Positions 22,768-34,869 of a stretch of 64,000 nt of DNA are shown one piece after another. Under the pieces are notes generated by a model, which was given only the letters and a program-made list of their open reading frames with translations, searched no databases and was not told where the DNA came from. Positions within the stretch are counted from its first letter, which is position 1, and the number at the start of each line of letters is the position of its first letter. Made by a program: the position numbers and the translations under genes. The stretch spans positions 7,351,788 to 7,415,787 of the forward strand of contig NC_064217.1 in the NCBI RefSeq assembly GCF_023101765.2, written 5' to 3'. The DNA is from Spodoptera frugiperda (taxonomy: Eukaryota; Arthropoda; Insecta; Lepidoptera; Noctuidae).

Positions 22768-25064
22768 CCATAAAAGAGTATATTAGCATTTCTAACTACT
22801 ATGCATAAAGTAACTTTAACAATAAACCAAATTCTATAATCCAATCTCATTCAAACCCATTACAAAATAGAAGCCAACACACATCGCGTTCTATTAATAA
22901 CACTGGACGGCCGATGTTATTGAAACGTATTGCACCCTTAAGAACACAACCCCGGGCGTACAATAAATTATCTGAAATCAATTTCTAATACGAGACATAG
23001 CTTATCGGTAGGAAGTGCATTGCATTGAATGGCGGCGAACAAGGACGCAGGAGTTGAAAGGTATTCCACCTGCATTATTTATCGCGCAACATTATTAACT
23101 GCATATCAGCCGTAGATGACTATCGTGTGCACTACACGCCTGCTCGAAGCGCACGCGCTTTCCACTGAGACCGAGATATGGATCGCGGTTTGTGGTTCCA
23201 TTGCTTGCGTACGTCACAAGACATGTGTGCTTTAAAACATAACTTTTTATTTCTAATCAATTAAATATCATTCGCAGAAGTTCATTGATAGGTACGGACG
23301 CTTTTTACCTTGTAATGTGATAAAGTTTTTGTTTCTGCCAACAAATAAGCCAGAGGCTGTAGAGTAGAAAAATAATTGATTAGTCTTTTAATATTAGTTC
23401 TAAGTTAACAACAAAGAATAGACTATTTACATTACAATATTATAGATACAAGTAATAATTTAATTCAGTTGGATAAAACAGCACCTGAAGCTCGAAGCTC
23501 AGTATTTGCGTTTGATATACTAAAAAAAAATCCAAACCTATGTTTGTAATGAGGAAAACCAGCGACAGATTATTTTATAAAATAACAACAGGAAAATTAT
23601 TTCCCTAAATTATTTAAAAGTACCAACAAAACAAAATGATCCGTTTAAGAAAAACCGCAAAATATTTTTGCAAACAAGACGTCAATAACAGGATAATGGA
23701 AACAGACGTGTTTAGAGCTGTGCGCGCACATAATTCTTTTGTCTTAGCAATTACACTTAAAAATATTGATTTCATCTTTACCATTATTTTAATACGTACA
23801 AAACTTTTATTAGATCCTTTCAACGATATTTATGTTTTACAGATTTATGTTTCCACAACTGTGTGAAATAGCTCACCTTTACACCTGGGTTTCGCGGTTT
23901 TATCTACGCTACCATTAGAAATGGCAGTAGGCCAGTCAATAATCATTATTAATGTTTCACGGACTGCATTAGTACATTGAGCTTCCCTAGTTAATCATAA
24001 CGGGATAAGCTCTTTATCTACTAACGTTTAATTTATGTAGCTACAGAGTAAATGGATCGCCGGAGATATCCATATTAACGATAATACAGACATTGCGAAT
24101 ATTAATTTGTCCGAAAGAAAAGTATCCAGAAAATATTTTAGCCGTATCCTGTAATGTAGTCACGTAATCCTTCTCTCGTCATCTCTTATTGCGATCGAAT
24201 TTTCAATCGGACTTTGATTGATTGAAACGACTGCTGCGGGACCGAATTGACTTTTAAGTAGACTTAAGCAAGAAAAAGCTCTAATAAATCGTCCAATATT
24301 CGATACAAAGGCACAAGGGGATGAAATTCTATTTACAGGGATTTGACAGAAATACGATTAAGGATTTTCTCTGCTTACGTATTTTTTTATTTTGGATTAA
24401 TTTTATCAAATGGTTTTCATTGTGTTCACTTAATTTTATCGTCATAACGTTATAGGCTTTGTGTTTATTTGCTTTGCGCAATGTATCTTTAATGAACACT
24501 CGATACAAATTGAAATTCCACGTCTTAATAGACTAAGGATTATTCAAACACGGTGTAGTATGTGTATCTTCATGATTGTATTTTATTTTGGATGAAATGC
24601 TGCTTTTGTAAAGTTTGTATTTTAGATTGAATTTTAAATTCGACTACATTGCTAGTGAGACAACGAATAATAATTTGGTACACGTATCTAATCACGAATA
24701 CATTAGCATAGTTATCCGAAAAATTAAATTGTAACATTGTATCCTTTTGAAAGAGGGCAAAGATTAATATTAGAGCAACAAGCCACAGGTCCGGATTGTA
24801 GGCTCAGGGATACAATATTTATATTCTCTATTCCCTTTAGTGGCGCATCGACATTCAGGTGAGGCCGAGAATTACCATGAACACGGGCCCAGTTCATTTA
24901 GAGAAGACAGGGGTGAACAGAGACGTGGAAATTACTGGATGAGACATTTTTCTTAAATGTCAATTTAAATTGAGGAAGATTGAATTTAATGAGGGGAAAT
25001 GTGGTATTTGCTTTTACATATTCTGAAAATTTCTTCTACATAGTAATATTAAGGTTTCTCATCA
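22768..25064. other. Non-coding stretch
   Basis: AT-rich, with GC-richer patches at 23100-23220 and 24840-24910. Frames of about 70 codons on both strands at 23.6-23.87 kb overlap each other and show no motif. The segment 24175-24235 resembles 13040-13100 (see findings). Confidence 0.5.
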
Positions 25065-25112
25065 TCATAGCTCGTTTCTGTTTACAACTGGACATAGGCC
25101 TATCGTATAACA
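25065..25112. repeat. Short LINE-related scrap
   Basis: Contains CAACTGGACATAGGCCTATC. The word CTGGACATAGGCCT is widespread in lepidopteran interspersed repeats derived from non-LTR retrotransposons. Too short to place in a family. Confidence 0.4.
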
Positions 25113-25197
25113 AAATTAGCGATGCATGTCTGTCAGAAGTACTTATCAATTGAAAATTAGTGATGTCCCATTAGCCTACGAGTAGCGATTTACTCAC

Positions 25198-25366
25198 TCT
25201 GGACAACCACACTTGCTATTTTTTCAAAAAACGACATTGTCATTTCTAGTCCTCCAATTCTAAATCTTCGTCTGCGGCCGCCTCGCCTCGGGACTTGTCC
25301 CAATGCCGTAATTACGAGTACACACCCTACTAGCGCAAATAGAAACAAAACCGCACACATTCGCAT
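25198..25366 (-). CDS. Candidate first coding exon of a secreted protein
   Basis: On the minus strand, an ATG at 25366 opens a frame beginning MRMCAVLFLFALVGCVLVIT, followed by ALGQ. This is a textbook signal peptide: a basic start, a long hydrophobic core and a small-residue cleavage site before Gln. An Arg/Gly-rich patch (VPRRGGRRRRFRIGG) follows from about residue 25. After 56 codons plus one base the frame reaches CAGA/GTGAGT (donor at 25197-25192), a strong 5' splice site; unspliced it would stop three codons later. The frame stays open upstream of this ATG to about 25471, so the start is chosen on the signal peptide. The exon is CpG-rich (it holds a GCGGCCGC site) in AT-rich surroundings. 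No family recognised, and no downstream exon is visible in the window. A chance frame cannot be excluded. Confidence 0.4.
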
Positions 25367-27006
25367 ATGTAAATGGGGTAGGATCACGGCCGAAATTCGG
25401 TGTGTTCGGCCTACCACCGGCTTGGGAAAAATAATAGACATGTTTAAGGAGCCCTGTTCAATTTCGCACAACTATCCTTTTGTAAAAGTGTGTGTGAGAG
25501 AGGCATTAATAATTCATAGAGCTTGAGTAGGTAGCTCTAGGTACCAAAAATTAAACGAATGTTAGAAAGATTGTCTAGAAATTTTCTTGCATATTTGAAT
25601 CTTAGAATTATATATAAGTTTTTCTTATATTTTGTTTTTATTCATCATGACTAAATTAATGTTTTTTAACAATACAATGGTTTTGAGGTTATTTATTGCA
25701 TTTGAGTTAAAATATGTTTTAACTTTTAAGTAAATTAAATACACAGTGGCGATAATTTAACTGCTTTCACTCAGATTACTAATTCTATTTTCCATAGTTA
25801 TTTTTTCTACATTTACTTTGTTCATTACTTTTACAATAACAAGTTTTGCAGGCTTATGTTTGTAAAGTACCTCTAAGTCCTTACTGTTTACACAAGAAAA
25901 CAGAATCACCAAGAGAATGTATGACGTCAAGACTATGATTAGTTAGCACTTAAGTTTCGAAACGCTTGCAATATTAAATAGTCCCTACGGAGTCTATAAT
26001 AAAGTTCAAATATGTATACACTTTATTAGAAGTTCAATCTGAAACATTGCAGACGAGACACTGAATACTAAAATTACTAGACTTTGTATCTTATAATGAT
26101 TTGAAGTAAGATCATTTTGCTTCATTATGCTACAGTATTTTAATTAATGAAGTTTTGTAACTAAATTTTGATATACATAAAACGAAGTTTTGGGGACTTT
26201 GGAAAGGCCTAAAATGTTATACTATGAACTCAGGCCTGTTTCTCACTGAAAGGGTAAACCAGACTTAGTTCTCAACCATTTGATAGTATTGTCTTGACAA
26301 TTATTTTGATATTCTGTCTGTTACATTAAATTCTATGAAAAGTACGATCTTTTTTTAGGTTTTTGCTTTGCATTTCTTTTATAAAAATATTCATAAACAT
26401 TTTTGTTCCTAATTGTACTTTCCAAAACTTATCTAAATATTTATAACACATTCCGTCAAATTAGCCTTAATGAACTTTGACTGTCGAAATAAAACTGTAA
26501 TGAGGTTTTTTTTCAAACGCTGATCACCGATGTCCCCCATGGCGATTAACGCGTTAAACAATTAAGCTAATAACACAAACAAAAAACGCCAAAACTGTGG
26601 GAAACTAGACAATTCACACCCTAATTTACGAAACATAACATCAATACCTTGTCATTGAACAAAACTAACACTAAAAACGCCAATAAATTCCAACTAATTA
26701 TCACGCCAAAATCTACCCCAATAACATGGAAGCGTAATCGCCCGTGTGCAACAACGTCTAGCCCCATTTTAATATTTAACAAGGGACATACAATTATTTA
26801 TTCAACGCAGAAACAAACAAGCTGGTTGTAAACTAGCCACAAAGTGAATAAACAAAATATTCGATGAGCTTGTAATTTTAGGAACGATATTATAAGCGAT
26901 TGTGGGTTAAATTATCTAATTTCGAATGTAATTTGCCAAAAGATGTTTTGTCAATCGTTTCTAGACTGTCAAGCTAGTGGAAATCGATTAGGTAAAGTAT
27001 TTTATT
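25367..27006. other. AT-rich non-coding stretch
   Basis: No shared repeats or supported exons. The plus-strand frame at 26649-26831 is Asn/Thr/Lys-rich low-complexity translation of A-rich DNA. Confidence 0.5.
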
Positions 27007-27165
27007 TTTTGAGGCGAGAAAATCGTCCAGTTACTTCTCTAGCCTTGGGTGAGGCGAGAGGGAGTGTCAGACTCTTACTGACTAAAAACCACCCCGTTCC
27101 TACTTCTGCTTTTCGAACCGGAGCCTCGGTAAACCCGCTAGGTAGTCCGCAGCTCCGAATCATAA
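27007..27165 (+). repeat. Family A SINE-like dispersed repeat, copy 2
   Basis: The most complete of the three family A copies. It has CTTGGGTGAGGCGAGAGGGA, then AGTGTCAGACTCTTACTGAC, TAAAAACCACCCCGTTCCTA, a GAACCGGAGCCTCGGTAAAC block, and GCTAGGTAGTCCGCAGCTCC at the end. The 76-codon frame across it is an artefact of the repeat. Confidence 0.85.
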
Positions 27166-27279
27166 CTATATAATGGCTCAAGTTGTAAAATTATCGATCT
27201 CTTTTTTTACTAAGTAATTGAATTTTTACATTTTGAAATTTTCACTGGCCAACTGTATTTGTAAGTCAACCTCATTGCA

Positions 27280-27575
27280 TTTTATTCCATGGAAATTATG
27301 GAGGACGATGTCCCATGTATTTTGTGGACCTCTGCCTACCCAATTACAGTGTTATAATTCGCTGTGGGCTGTGTAATCTAGTTTTGGCGTGATTTGCCGA
27401 AAGATTAGCGGTTTGATTCGTTTGTGGAGCGCACCGTGTAATACCATTAATCTCCGCAACTATTTGACGGATTTGGTTGAAATTTGGTACAGATATAGTT
27501 TAGCGGCCGATTTATGGTTTTGGGGGTATGGGGATACCATAGCTGTGTTAGGGGTTTATGTGAGAGCAAATCGAT
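27280..27575. repeat. Probable decayed retroelement-tail sequence
   Basis: GGACCTCTGCCTACCC near 27328 matches a word of the family D SINEs in this window (42.1 and 44.7 kb). Further on, TTTGACGGATTTGGTTGAAA followed by TTTGGTACAGATATAG resembles the 3' region common to RTE-type insect retroelements (a GATTTTGATGAAATTTGGTA-like consensus). Both matches are short, so this is a weak assignment. Confidence 0.4.
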
Positions 27576-27599
27576 ATTATTAAGGATTCCCAATTGGCA

Positions 27600-29170
27600 C
27601 AGCAGTCAAAAAGCAAACACATATTTTTTATTTACACATTTGATTTTTTTATGTTGTATTTTTGTTTTACAATCTGTCAAGTATTAACCGTTGCATTTTT
27701 TGCTGTCAATATTTTTTTTATTTACAAATACATTTAGCTATCTAAAAGTATTTCAACTAAGTATTTTATATGGTTTGGCTTGCATAGCAACTAATATTTC
27801 ACGATTGCAATAAAAAATACTTTAATAAGATTAAAATGGATTTAAACATGATTTGAAACCCATAACCACCAAATTATCGATTATTGAATTCAGCTTAAAC
27901 TCATAAATTACATTATAATCGTCAATAAAAAGCTCCCACTCGCCACCCCTACTCGTATCAGTATCAGTACCTACATCAAAATCAATAAATAAAACAACAC
28001 CAAAACATTTGGCAACCCTACCGAAGTCACGTGCAAGTTAAATGATCTGCAACGGGAAGCAATAAACCTATTGTTTACAACACTCGTTGCTTGTCGTTTA
28101 TCAATATTTATAATATTCAATAAACAGATAACGACGACGTAGATTTATGAGTTCACATTTTATAAACGTGCGGTTCACACATACCAACTGATGATTGATA
28201 AAATGTCATCATGGCTATTTGAGACATCCTTTAAGTTACTGTAGTATCTAGATCTAATTTAGGTATAACTATAGAGTCTAAGAACTTTGGAAGTTCATTT
28301 ATCTCACGATTAATCCTTTAGAAGGTTAGCTATAATCTCTACGCTTAGCAAGGGATTGGAGGTCACAGTTTTATCAGAAAGCACTCCTGGTCGGTCCCTG
28401 TAAAATGTATATGTAAAAAAAAATGTAATTTAAAGTTATCAAGCAAGTCATTAAAACTTTTGGTTTAGCAAACATTTTCTCAAACTATTTCATTCTAAAA
28501 ACCACTTAACCGACATTTTTCAAAACTGTCGAAATCCTTTTCAAAGACATTTTATCTATTACTGAAATTGAAACTCATCGAAAAGTTAATTGAAAACTTT
28601 TTGAATATAATTTAGTTTTAACTGCATTAAAACACTAGATAGTTAATTTCTTCACTTTCTACGATGCTCTAACAATTAAATTTCGCTTTAAACTGAAATA
28701 TAAATTTTAAAGCTCTTTAACATTCTTACATTGACTTATGAAATAAAATGATACAATTTTGAACTTATATCTATTTTGATAAGAAAGGATTAAAATAGCA
28801 CTTATTTTGTTTTAATTAAGAGTTACTCTGAGAAGACATTCCGAAATCAAATTAACGGTCAATTTCAAAATTCAGTCAACGTAAAATAATTATGAAAACT
28901 ATTCCATACCATTTTTATTTTTCTTATTACAAACGTATCTACAATATTATGGATATGAATAATGTTCGAACAGAAAGTTTTTTTTTATTCCATCTGTTGG
29001 TGGTTGGTCCCATGTCAGTCGGCCATATTGGTTAATTGATACTCAGGCTCCATGACCGCAATTTGATACTGCAGCGGAGGGGTTGAATGCCGCTATTCTT
29101 AAATTTTCAACCAATCAGAAACCTTCACATTGTTCAACACTAAAATACATACTGGTCTTTGTTCTTTTAT
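27600..29170. other. AT-rich non-coding stretch
   Basis: I see no repeat of the recognised families and no exon candidate here. Confidence 0.5.
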
Positions 29171-29181
29171 AAATAGACACA

Positions 29182-29457
29182 TCTGCTCTCTTACGTACTT
29201 GGTACCTATAACTGTAATAATAGAGCCCTCTATCTATCTAAATATATATACCATCTACTTACTAGATTTAATTTGCTTATAAAGTAGGAACCTATATATT
29301 GCTTGGATTCGTCTAAGTACCATTTTTTCTGCTCTCTTACTAGTACTTGGTTAGTACAAGTACATAATAATAGACTATATATAAGTACTTACTAGACATA
29401 ATTTGCTTACAAAGTACCCATATTTTTCTTGGGTTTGTCAAAGTACTATTAGGTTTT
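29182..29457 (+). repeat. Imperfect tandem duplication, two units of about 140 bp
   Basis: Unit 1 (29182 to about 29328) and unit 2 (29329-29457) both start TCTGCTCTCTTAC. They share in order a TACTTGGT block, TAATAATAGA, CTTACTAGA, ATAATTTGCTTA/TTAATTTGCTTA, AAAGTA and a TTGG(A/G)TT(C/T)GTC-AAGTAC block. Divergence is roughly 20-25 percent with small indels, so the duplication is old. Confidence 0.8.
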
Positions 29458-29459
29458 TA

Positions 29460-31235
29460 CCTTTTATATAAACCTAACTTACCTAACCATTATCCTTTCC
29501 GACCTTTACATTCAAAATAGGTCCGAAAAATAAGAACATTAAAAAAACATAATCACCACGTACCTAAACCTGAAAACATAACAGCTGTTATATTCATTTA
29601 AATACAAAAAAAAAGTAGAAAACATTTTCTAAAACAAAACCTAAGCTTGTCGAGCCCTTTTAAAAAGAACTCAGCAATGTTCGTAGTTTTATTAATACGA
29701 GAGTAGTTTTAACATAAAGGGGGGAGGTAGTGGGGGCCTAGACTTGTTAACAATGAGAAATGTCTGCAAAGGGACGGTGGACGACCAATCAGGGCCTGTC
29801 ACGGTCGAGAGTGTACTTTGTTTTAATAGCACTAGGCTGGATTAGTTTTTAAGTACGCTCTAAACAATGCTTCCTGCATGTCTGTGGGGGAGTTATCATG
29901 ACGCCATGTTGGATTTGTGGTAACGTGAATGCTTGTGTGGTGCAGCGTACGGGGGTACTAATGCTTAGTTATTTGAGCTCGCTATGTATTTTTTTTTTAT
30001 TCAAGTATATACAACAGTTTTGTGTAAAAAATCTTAGTCATTTTTCCATAAATTGTTGTCTAGATATTGTAATGTCAGCTGCGTTCTGTTGAAAATTGCC
30101 AGATTAAAAATTAAAATGAGATAATATGAGTCCAAATTTACCTCAAACATTTATAAAACAAACAGCATTATATCCTATTAGTAAAAGCGTAATAAAAGTT
30201 AACATGTCGCCAGGTAGACTAATAATTTTCGAGTGTAAACCACAAAATAGCTCAGGTAACATCCACAAAGCGAATAAAAGATTAATAAGTACACACATTC
30301 TTTTACATTTTTTTGTAATTCGCGTAATCTACGGATTATGTTAGCCTGTGTGAACAAAACTGACGAGGTACAAGGCTTTACTCGAAACCGCATGAGGATT
30401 TTAAGGGATTTACCCCTTTTATAAAACGATGTCTACCATCAACCTCGTAAATTAAAATTTTCTCGTTAATACGTCACTTCTGGACGAAATTAAAACGGTA
30501 TTATGAATTATGTCAAGGAAAAACCGATAAGTCCTCGATTTTAATTGGAAACTAATTGGTTTCGCTCTAGTGTCGAGCTGAAACGTAGTTTACCTGCGAA
30601 TCGGTTAGACTTCGTTTTCAGCGATTTATTTTCTGTGGCGTTCCAGCAATACCTGTCAACAACTTCTTAATGACACAGAAAAAAAAGTTTCTTGTCAGCT
30701 TCGTTATTTGTATTTTTTGCTATCCTTAGATTTGTAAACCTCTTGCAGAACCACACACATTTATCATAAGACCATCTCACTGGTTTCTATGTTTAGCACC
30801 CCCTTATCCTTTTCGAGATAACGTATCTTGGTTTATCTACCTACCGCAGTTGAGTTCAGAAATAGAATCCTAATTCTAAAACATAATTGTCTAGTTGCAT
30901 AGGTTTTACGAAACAACATGGTAGCATTTTAATTATGATTTGTTAATGGAACAAAATATATTTTTATTGTTCACGTTTAAGACAGTTTCCATGTTTATTA
31001 CATAGTTTACAATTTATGTTACATGCCGGTAGTACTGTCTATCTCTGGTAGAACAAAATATTAAATATTATGGTAATTTCAGCAACTGCCAATTGTCCAA
31101 CTAAACAGCAAAAGAAAGTACCTATATTCTTTAACAATAAGATAAGATGACAAACTAACGACAAGCAGATGATACCTGCCTGTCCGAACGTGAAAATCAA
31201 TAAATATACTTCCCTTCAACCGGTGCGTCCCATCT
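29460..31235. other. Non-coding stretch
   Basis: AT-rich with a somewhat G-rich patch near 29720-29790. The overlapping opposite-strand frames at 30.13-30.39 kb have no recognisable motif. Confidence 0.5.
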
Positions 31236-31243
31236 GGCGCCAA

Positions 31244-31285
31244 ACGTCAAACGTCAGACGTCAGACGTCAGACGTCAAATGTCAC
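31244..31285 (+). repeat. 7-bp tandem array of ACGTCAG units
   Basis: Six consecutive heptamers read ACGTCAA, ACGTCAG three times, ACGTCAA and ATGTCAC, followed by GTCAT. The periodic sequence presents several GACGTCA half-palindromes, close to the CREB/ATF site TGACGTCA. Another GACGTCA lies just downstream near 31303. Confidence 0.9.
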
Positions 31286-31289
31286 GTCA

Positions 31290-34200
31290 TTAGTTAAAAT
31301 TGCCGACGTCAATGCAACACCAGAGACAACAGTTGTTTCGTTTCATTTAGCGCGCGTCCCCTTTACGAATTCGCCACAAAATGTGGACCGCATAAATTAT
31401 ATGCGGCCTGACATATTTTATTTACGTTGCAAGTGTTGCAGCGTTTGTTCTTTTAGTGTTATAAATAGCACCAATTAAATAATTTGCTGGCACTACAATG
31501 AACAGTATCAAATTATTTTTTTGCTATGTTATGGAAATTAAATGAAAATAAATATAGAGCTTATTTCTCTATCTTGCTGTGCCTATCATCTGTCTTTTCC
31601 CTTTTTGAAAATAAGTTATCGATCTCAAAAGAATTAAAAGTTACAGTTTGCTACCCATATTCCACATTAAATGTTGCTAGGTACCAAGAACACAAGAATA
31701 CTAACAACAATTCGTATAATCATACTTTTTTGATATACAAAGTAACATTCCCACTGAAAATGCGAGATTTAAAATAACTAAAGAATTGTTATTTCAAATG
31801 GACAGTAAAAGAAACACTAGGGCCAAATATGTATTTAAAAATAACAAGTTGAAACAAATCCTTTTTCAAAACAGACACAACAAAACAAGAAAGAGAATAT
31901 TGCTGGAACTGGACACACTGAAAATCAAACGAATGAAATTAGCAATAAAACAATACACAATCACAATATTCTTGAAGCAACGGAAGCGCTGCGAGTAAAT
32001 GTTTGCAAACATAAAATTTATGAAATGCAATTACTACTTCCAACCATGTTTCCACAATAAAAGCCAATCAGTGAAAGAAGATTATAACAGAAAAGAAAAT
32101 ATACCAAGTTTAAGAATACAAAATAATGTAAATAAATAATGTTTTTAGTTGTGCAACTGTTGCCAGAACTTGCTGGGAGCTCTGCAGTTATTATTGGCCG
32201 CACCGGCGCTAATTTGACCGAATTTGCTTAATGCCCCACAATTTGCGCGCTGACCCCACCGCTTATTATAATAATTTAGCAACCAGTTGCAACTTGAGAT
32301 TCTATGGGTAAATTTTGGAAAAATCGATATTGTCTGCTCGAGAATTATTAACCGAGTTCCCAAACAGGAGGAGGTTCTTTTTAAAGCCATGAATTTTATG
32401 TTAATTCTTTAGGGTTCTTTTGAATGTTTAATTCACTGAAATTTTGTAATTATTTCTTTGATTATTATAATTGATGGTTTTTGGTTGCATTCGTAATGAT
32501 GATAAAGGTAAACTTTGATAAATATGTGAGATTCGTAGCAATTGGCGTTCTATAGTCAGTGCCTACCCCCATGGGACACAGGTGTCAGGTTATATATGTT
32601 TGTATTGTATGTAAACTTTCATACAATCTGTAAAAACATTTTTCTTTGTAAACATAATATTTTATTATACGTACCTTTAGGCATGAAACCAAAACATCAC
32701 AACTGACATTAATTATACATTAACGCTTTTCAGTTGCAAATTGCACTGTGGTCCCATTGTACGCGTTATAATTTTGGCAATTTTTGGAAAACATGTGGTG
32801 TGGATTTTAAGATTTTTTAACTAACAATGCCTTGGCCGGGTGCCAAAGCAAAAATACGCCGCACACCTGACAGGCAGTGTAACGAAGATTACAATTCATA
32901 ATTTGGCACCTTCTCTTGGTTTGTGTTCAGTTATTTTGACACTTTGTAAGCGACAATATATTGAGTAGTGTTGAGTGACAAAGTGTTACAGAAACATTTT
33001 TTTTTAATTCATTTGTCATTGAAGTCAAAAGTATGTTGGCGCCTCTCTACGGTTTGGTCACTAAAAATACCACATTGTCAATAGCATAGAATAAGAACAA
33101 CGTTATGTATCTTTTATTTTGGGTTTTGACTGACCTGAAATAATTCCGTTACCAACACTCGTAGATCTGTCTACGAGTCTCTGCTTTTATTTTTAATCCC
33201 TTCCCTTTGTAAAATAAAACTTTCTTCTACAGCCAAGCAAATTATAATGGACAAAAACATTCCGCTAACTTTTCACAGCTAGACTTCAAACGTTTTGTAT
33301 TTTTATTTTTTCTTATAGTTTAGCAAAATTTATCTTCAGTTTAAAAAGAGCTGAAGCTCTAAAGCAAACATCACGATTAAGATCTTTGTGTACAAGAATA
33401 AATTTGTCGTCGGCCGTCCGCCTGTTTGATCAACAGATTAAAAAGTCGACGAGAGCTCCGAGCAAATGGTGCATTTTAAAGTTGAAAACTTCTATAATGT
33501 ATAGTTGCTTGTTGCACGTCTCGACGCCTCACATAAGGTTGAATATAAACGTGAATAGATTTTGAAAGAGGATCCCCACCTTTATTTTAGTAAAACTTTA
33601 AACTGTTCAGTGTAAAAATACGTCCATATCTTGCAAGTACATCAATGTTGTTTTCTTCTACATTGAAATTAGGTCCTCTATAAACAGAATCGATAATATT
33701 TCCGTGTTATCACGCGATTAAACCAACAAAAGTGTCCAACAATTCAGGGCTGCGCCGATTAACGTCTTCTTGAATGATTATCCTATCTTTAAAGGGTAAA
33801 TAAACGAATTATTTGTCACCCCTTTGTTGTTACTTTGAAGCGTTTATTAACAAAAGCTTAATCGCCTAAATGGAGCATTCTCCTTGTAGTTAATCTTTGT
33901 AAAAGGAATATTTTAAACGTTGAAAATAAATCTATTCTTTTGTTCACAGCTATTTAGAGTCACAGTTATGGAAGGTTTTTAATCCTTCACGATATAGTCG
34001 TTATTTGGTTGGAACTGTTTGTTTTCTTTTTTATTTTACATATAATATGGAACTAAATAATGTGTAATATCACTTTTAACTCTTTCTTTCTTTTTGGTAG
34101 TATCTCGAATGTTACAATGTATAAGCAGTTTGAATTTATATTTTTTATGTATGGAATTATTGTGCCCACTAGGTATGCACTATTACGTTGATATTATGTT

Positions 34201-34609
34201 ACTAACACACAAGAGAGTAATATGAGTAATTTAAATAAAATTATAGATGCAAAATACACACACTGGCGTGAACATCGGTAATGCGTAATAAATTGCTACG
34301 TTGAAATTCAGGTTTCTAGACTGCATCATAGAATTTTCTGGAACGATTTTTGATAGTAATATTTATTTTTCAATACCTAGTTCTTTGTAAATGACGTCGT
34401 TTGTGTGGATTCCTATTTTTTCCACGAGAATTTCAGGTATTCCTTTTGAAGCTCAGTCCTTTATTGTCCCATTCAGACCCTGTGTTGAATGTTCATAGTC
34501 CGAATAGTTTGGGCTGTGCACTGTCAATATGTCAGTGAGTCAGTCAATCAGTTTTCCCTTTTATGAAAATCGGTCTTTGAATGGCACTTAACTTGAGGTT
34601 TTTTTACGT
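31290..34609. other. Non-coding stretch
   Basis: No shared repeats. The Lys/Asn-rich plus-strand frames at 31.5-32.0 kb come from A-rich DNA. A GC-richer segment at 32150-32360 has an 81-codon minus-strand frame without motifs. A 9-bp hairpin, ACTCGTAGA with its exact complement, lies at 33157-33178. Confidence 0.5.
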
Positions 34610-34612
34610 ATT

Positions 34613-34868
34613 TACATACATACATCATACATCCTTATAAGTGGACATCATGACAATTCTTCTACTAGCATGGAGAAGGTTTACGCACTAATCACCACGC
34701 TTGCTCAAGGTGGGTCGGCGATGTTTTCCTTCACCGTTAGTCAGTGGTCTCTAAATAGTCACAGAAAGTACATATAACTTGGGATATGTTACATTAGTAC
34801 TTGATGTTTGCAGGCTTCGAACCCGTACGCTCGTGCTTGAGGAGCAGGCGTCTTAAACCTACGAGCCT
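34613..34868 (-). repeat. tRNA-derived SINE (family E), copy 1
   Basis: Read on the minus strand, the head near 34868 has a tRNA-like region ending in a perfect B-box (GGGTTCGAAGCC). The body includes the inverse of TGTTTTCCTTCACCG and of CACTAATCACCACGCTTGCT, and it ends in an A/T-rich CATACATA-type tail near 34613. The same body recurs without the head at 41185-41330. These features identify a Pol III SINE rather than a functional tRNA gene, since no cloverleaf folds. Confidence 0.75.
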
Positions 34869-34869
34869 C

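Noticed and set aside
34830..34868. tRNA gene at a perfect B-box
   Set aside because: Head of a SINE; the body is repeated at 41.2 kb.
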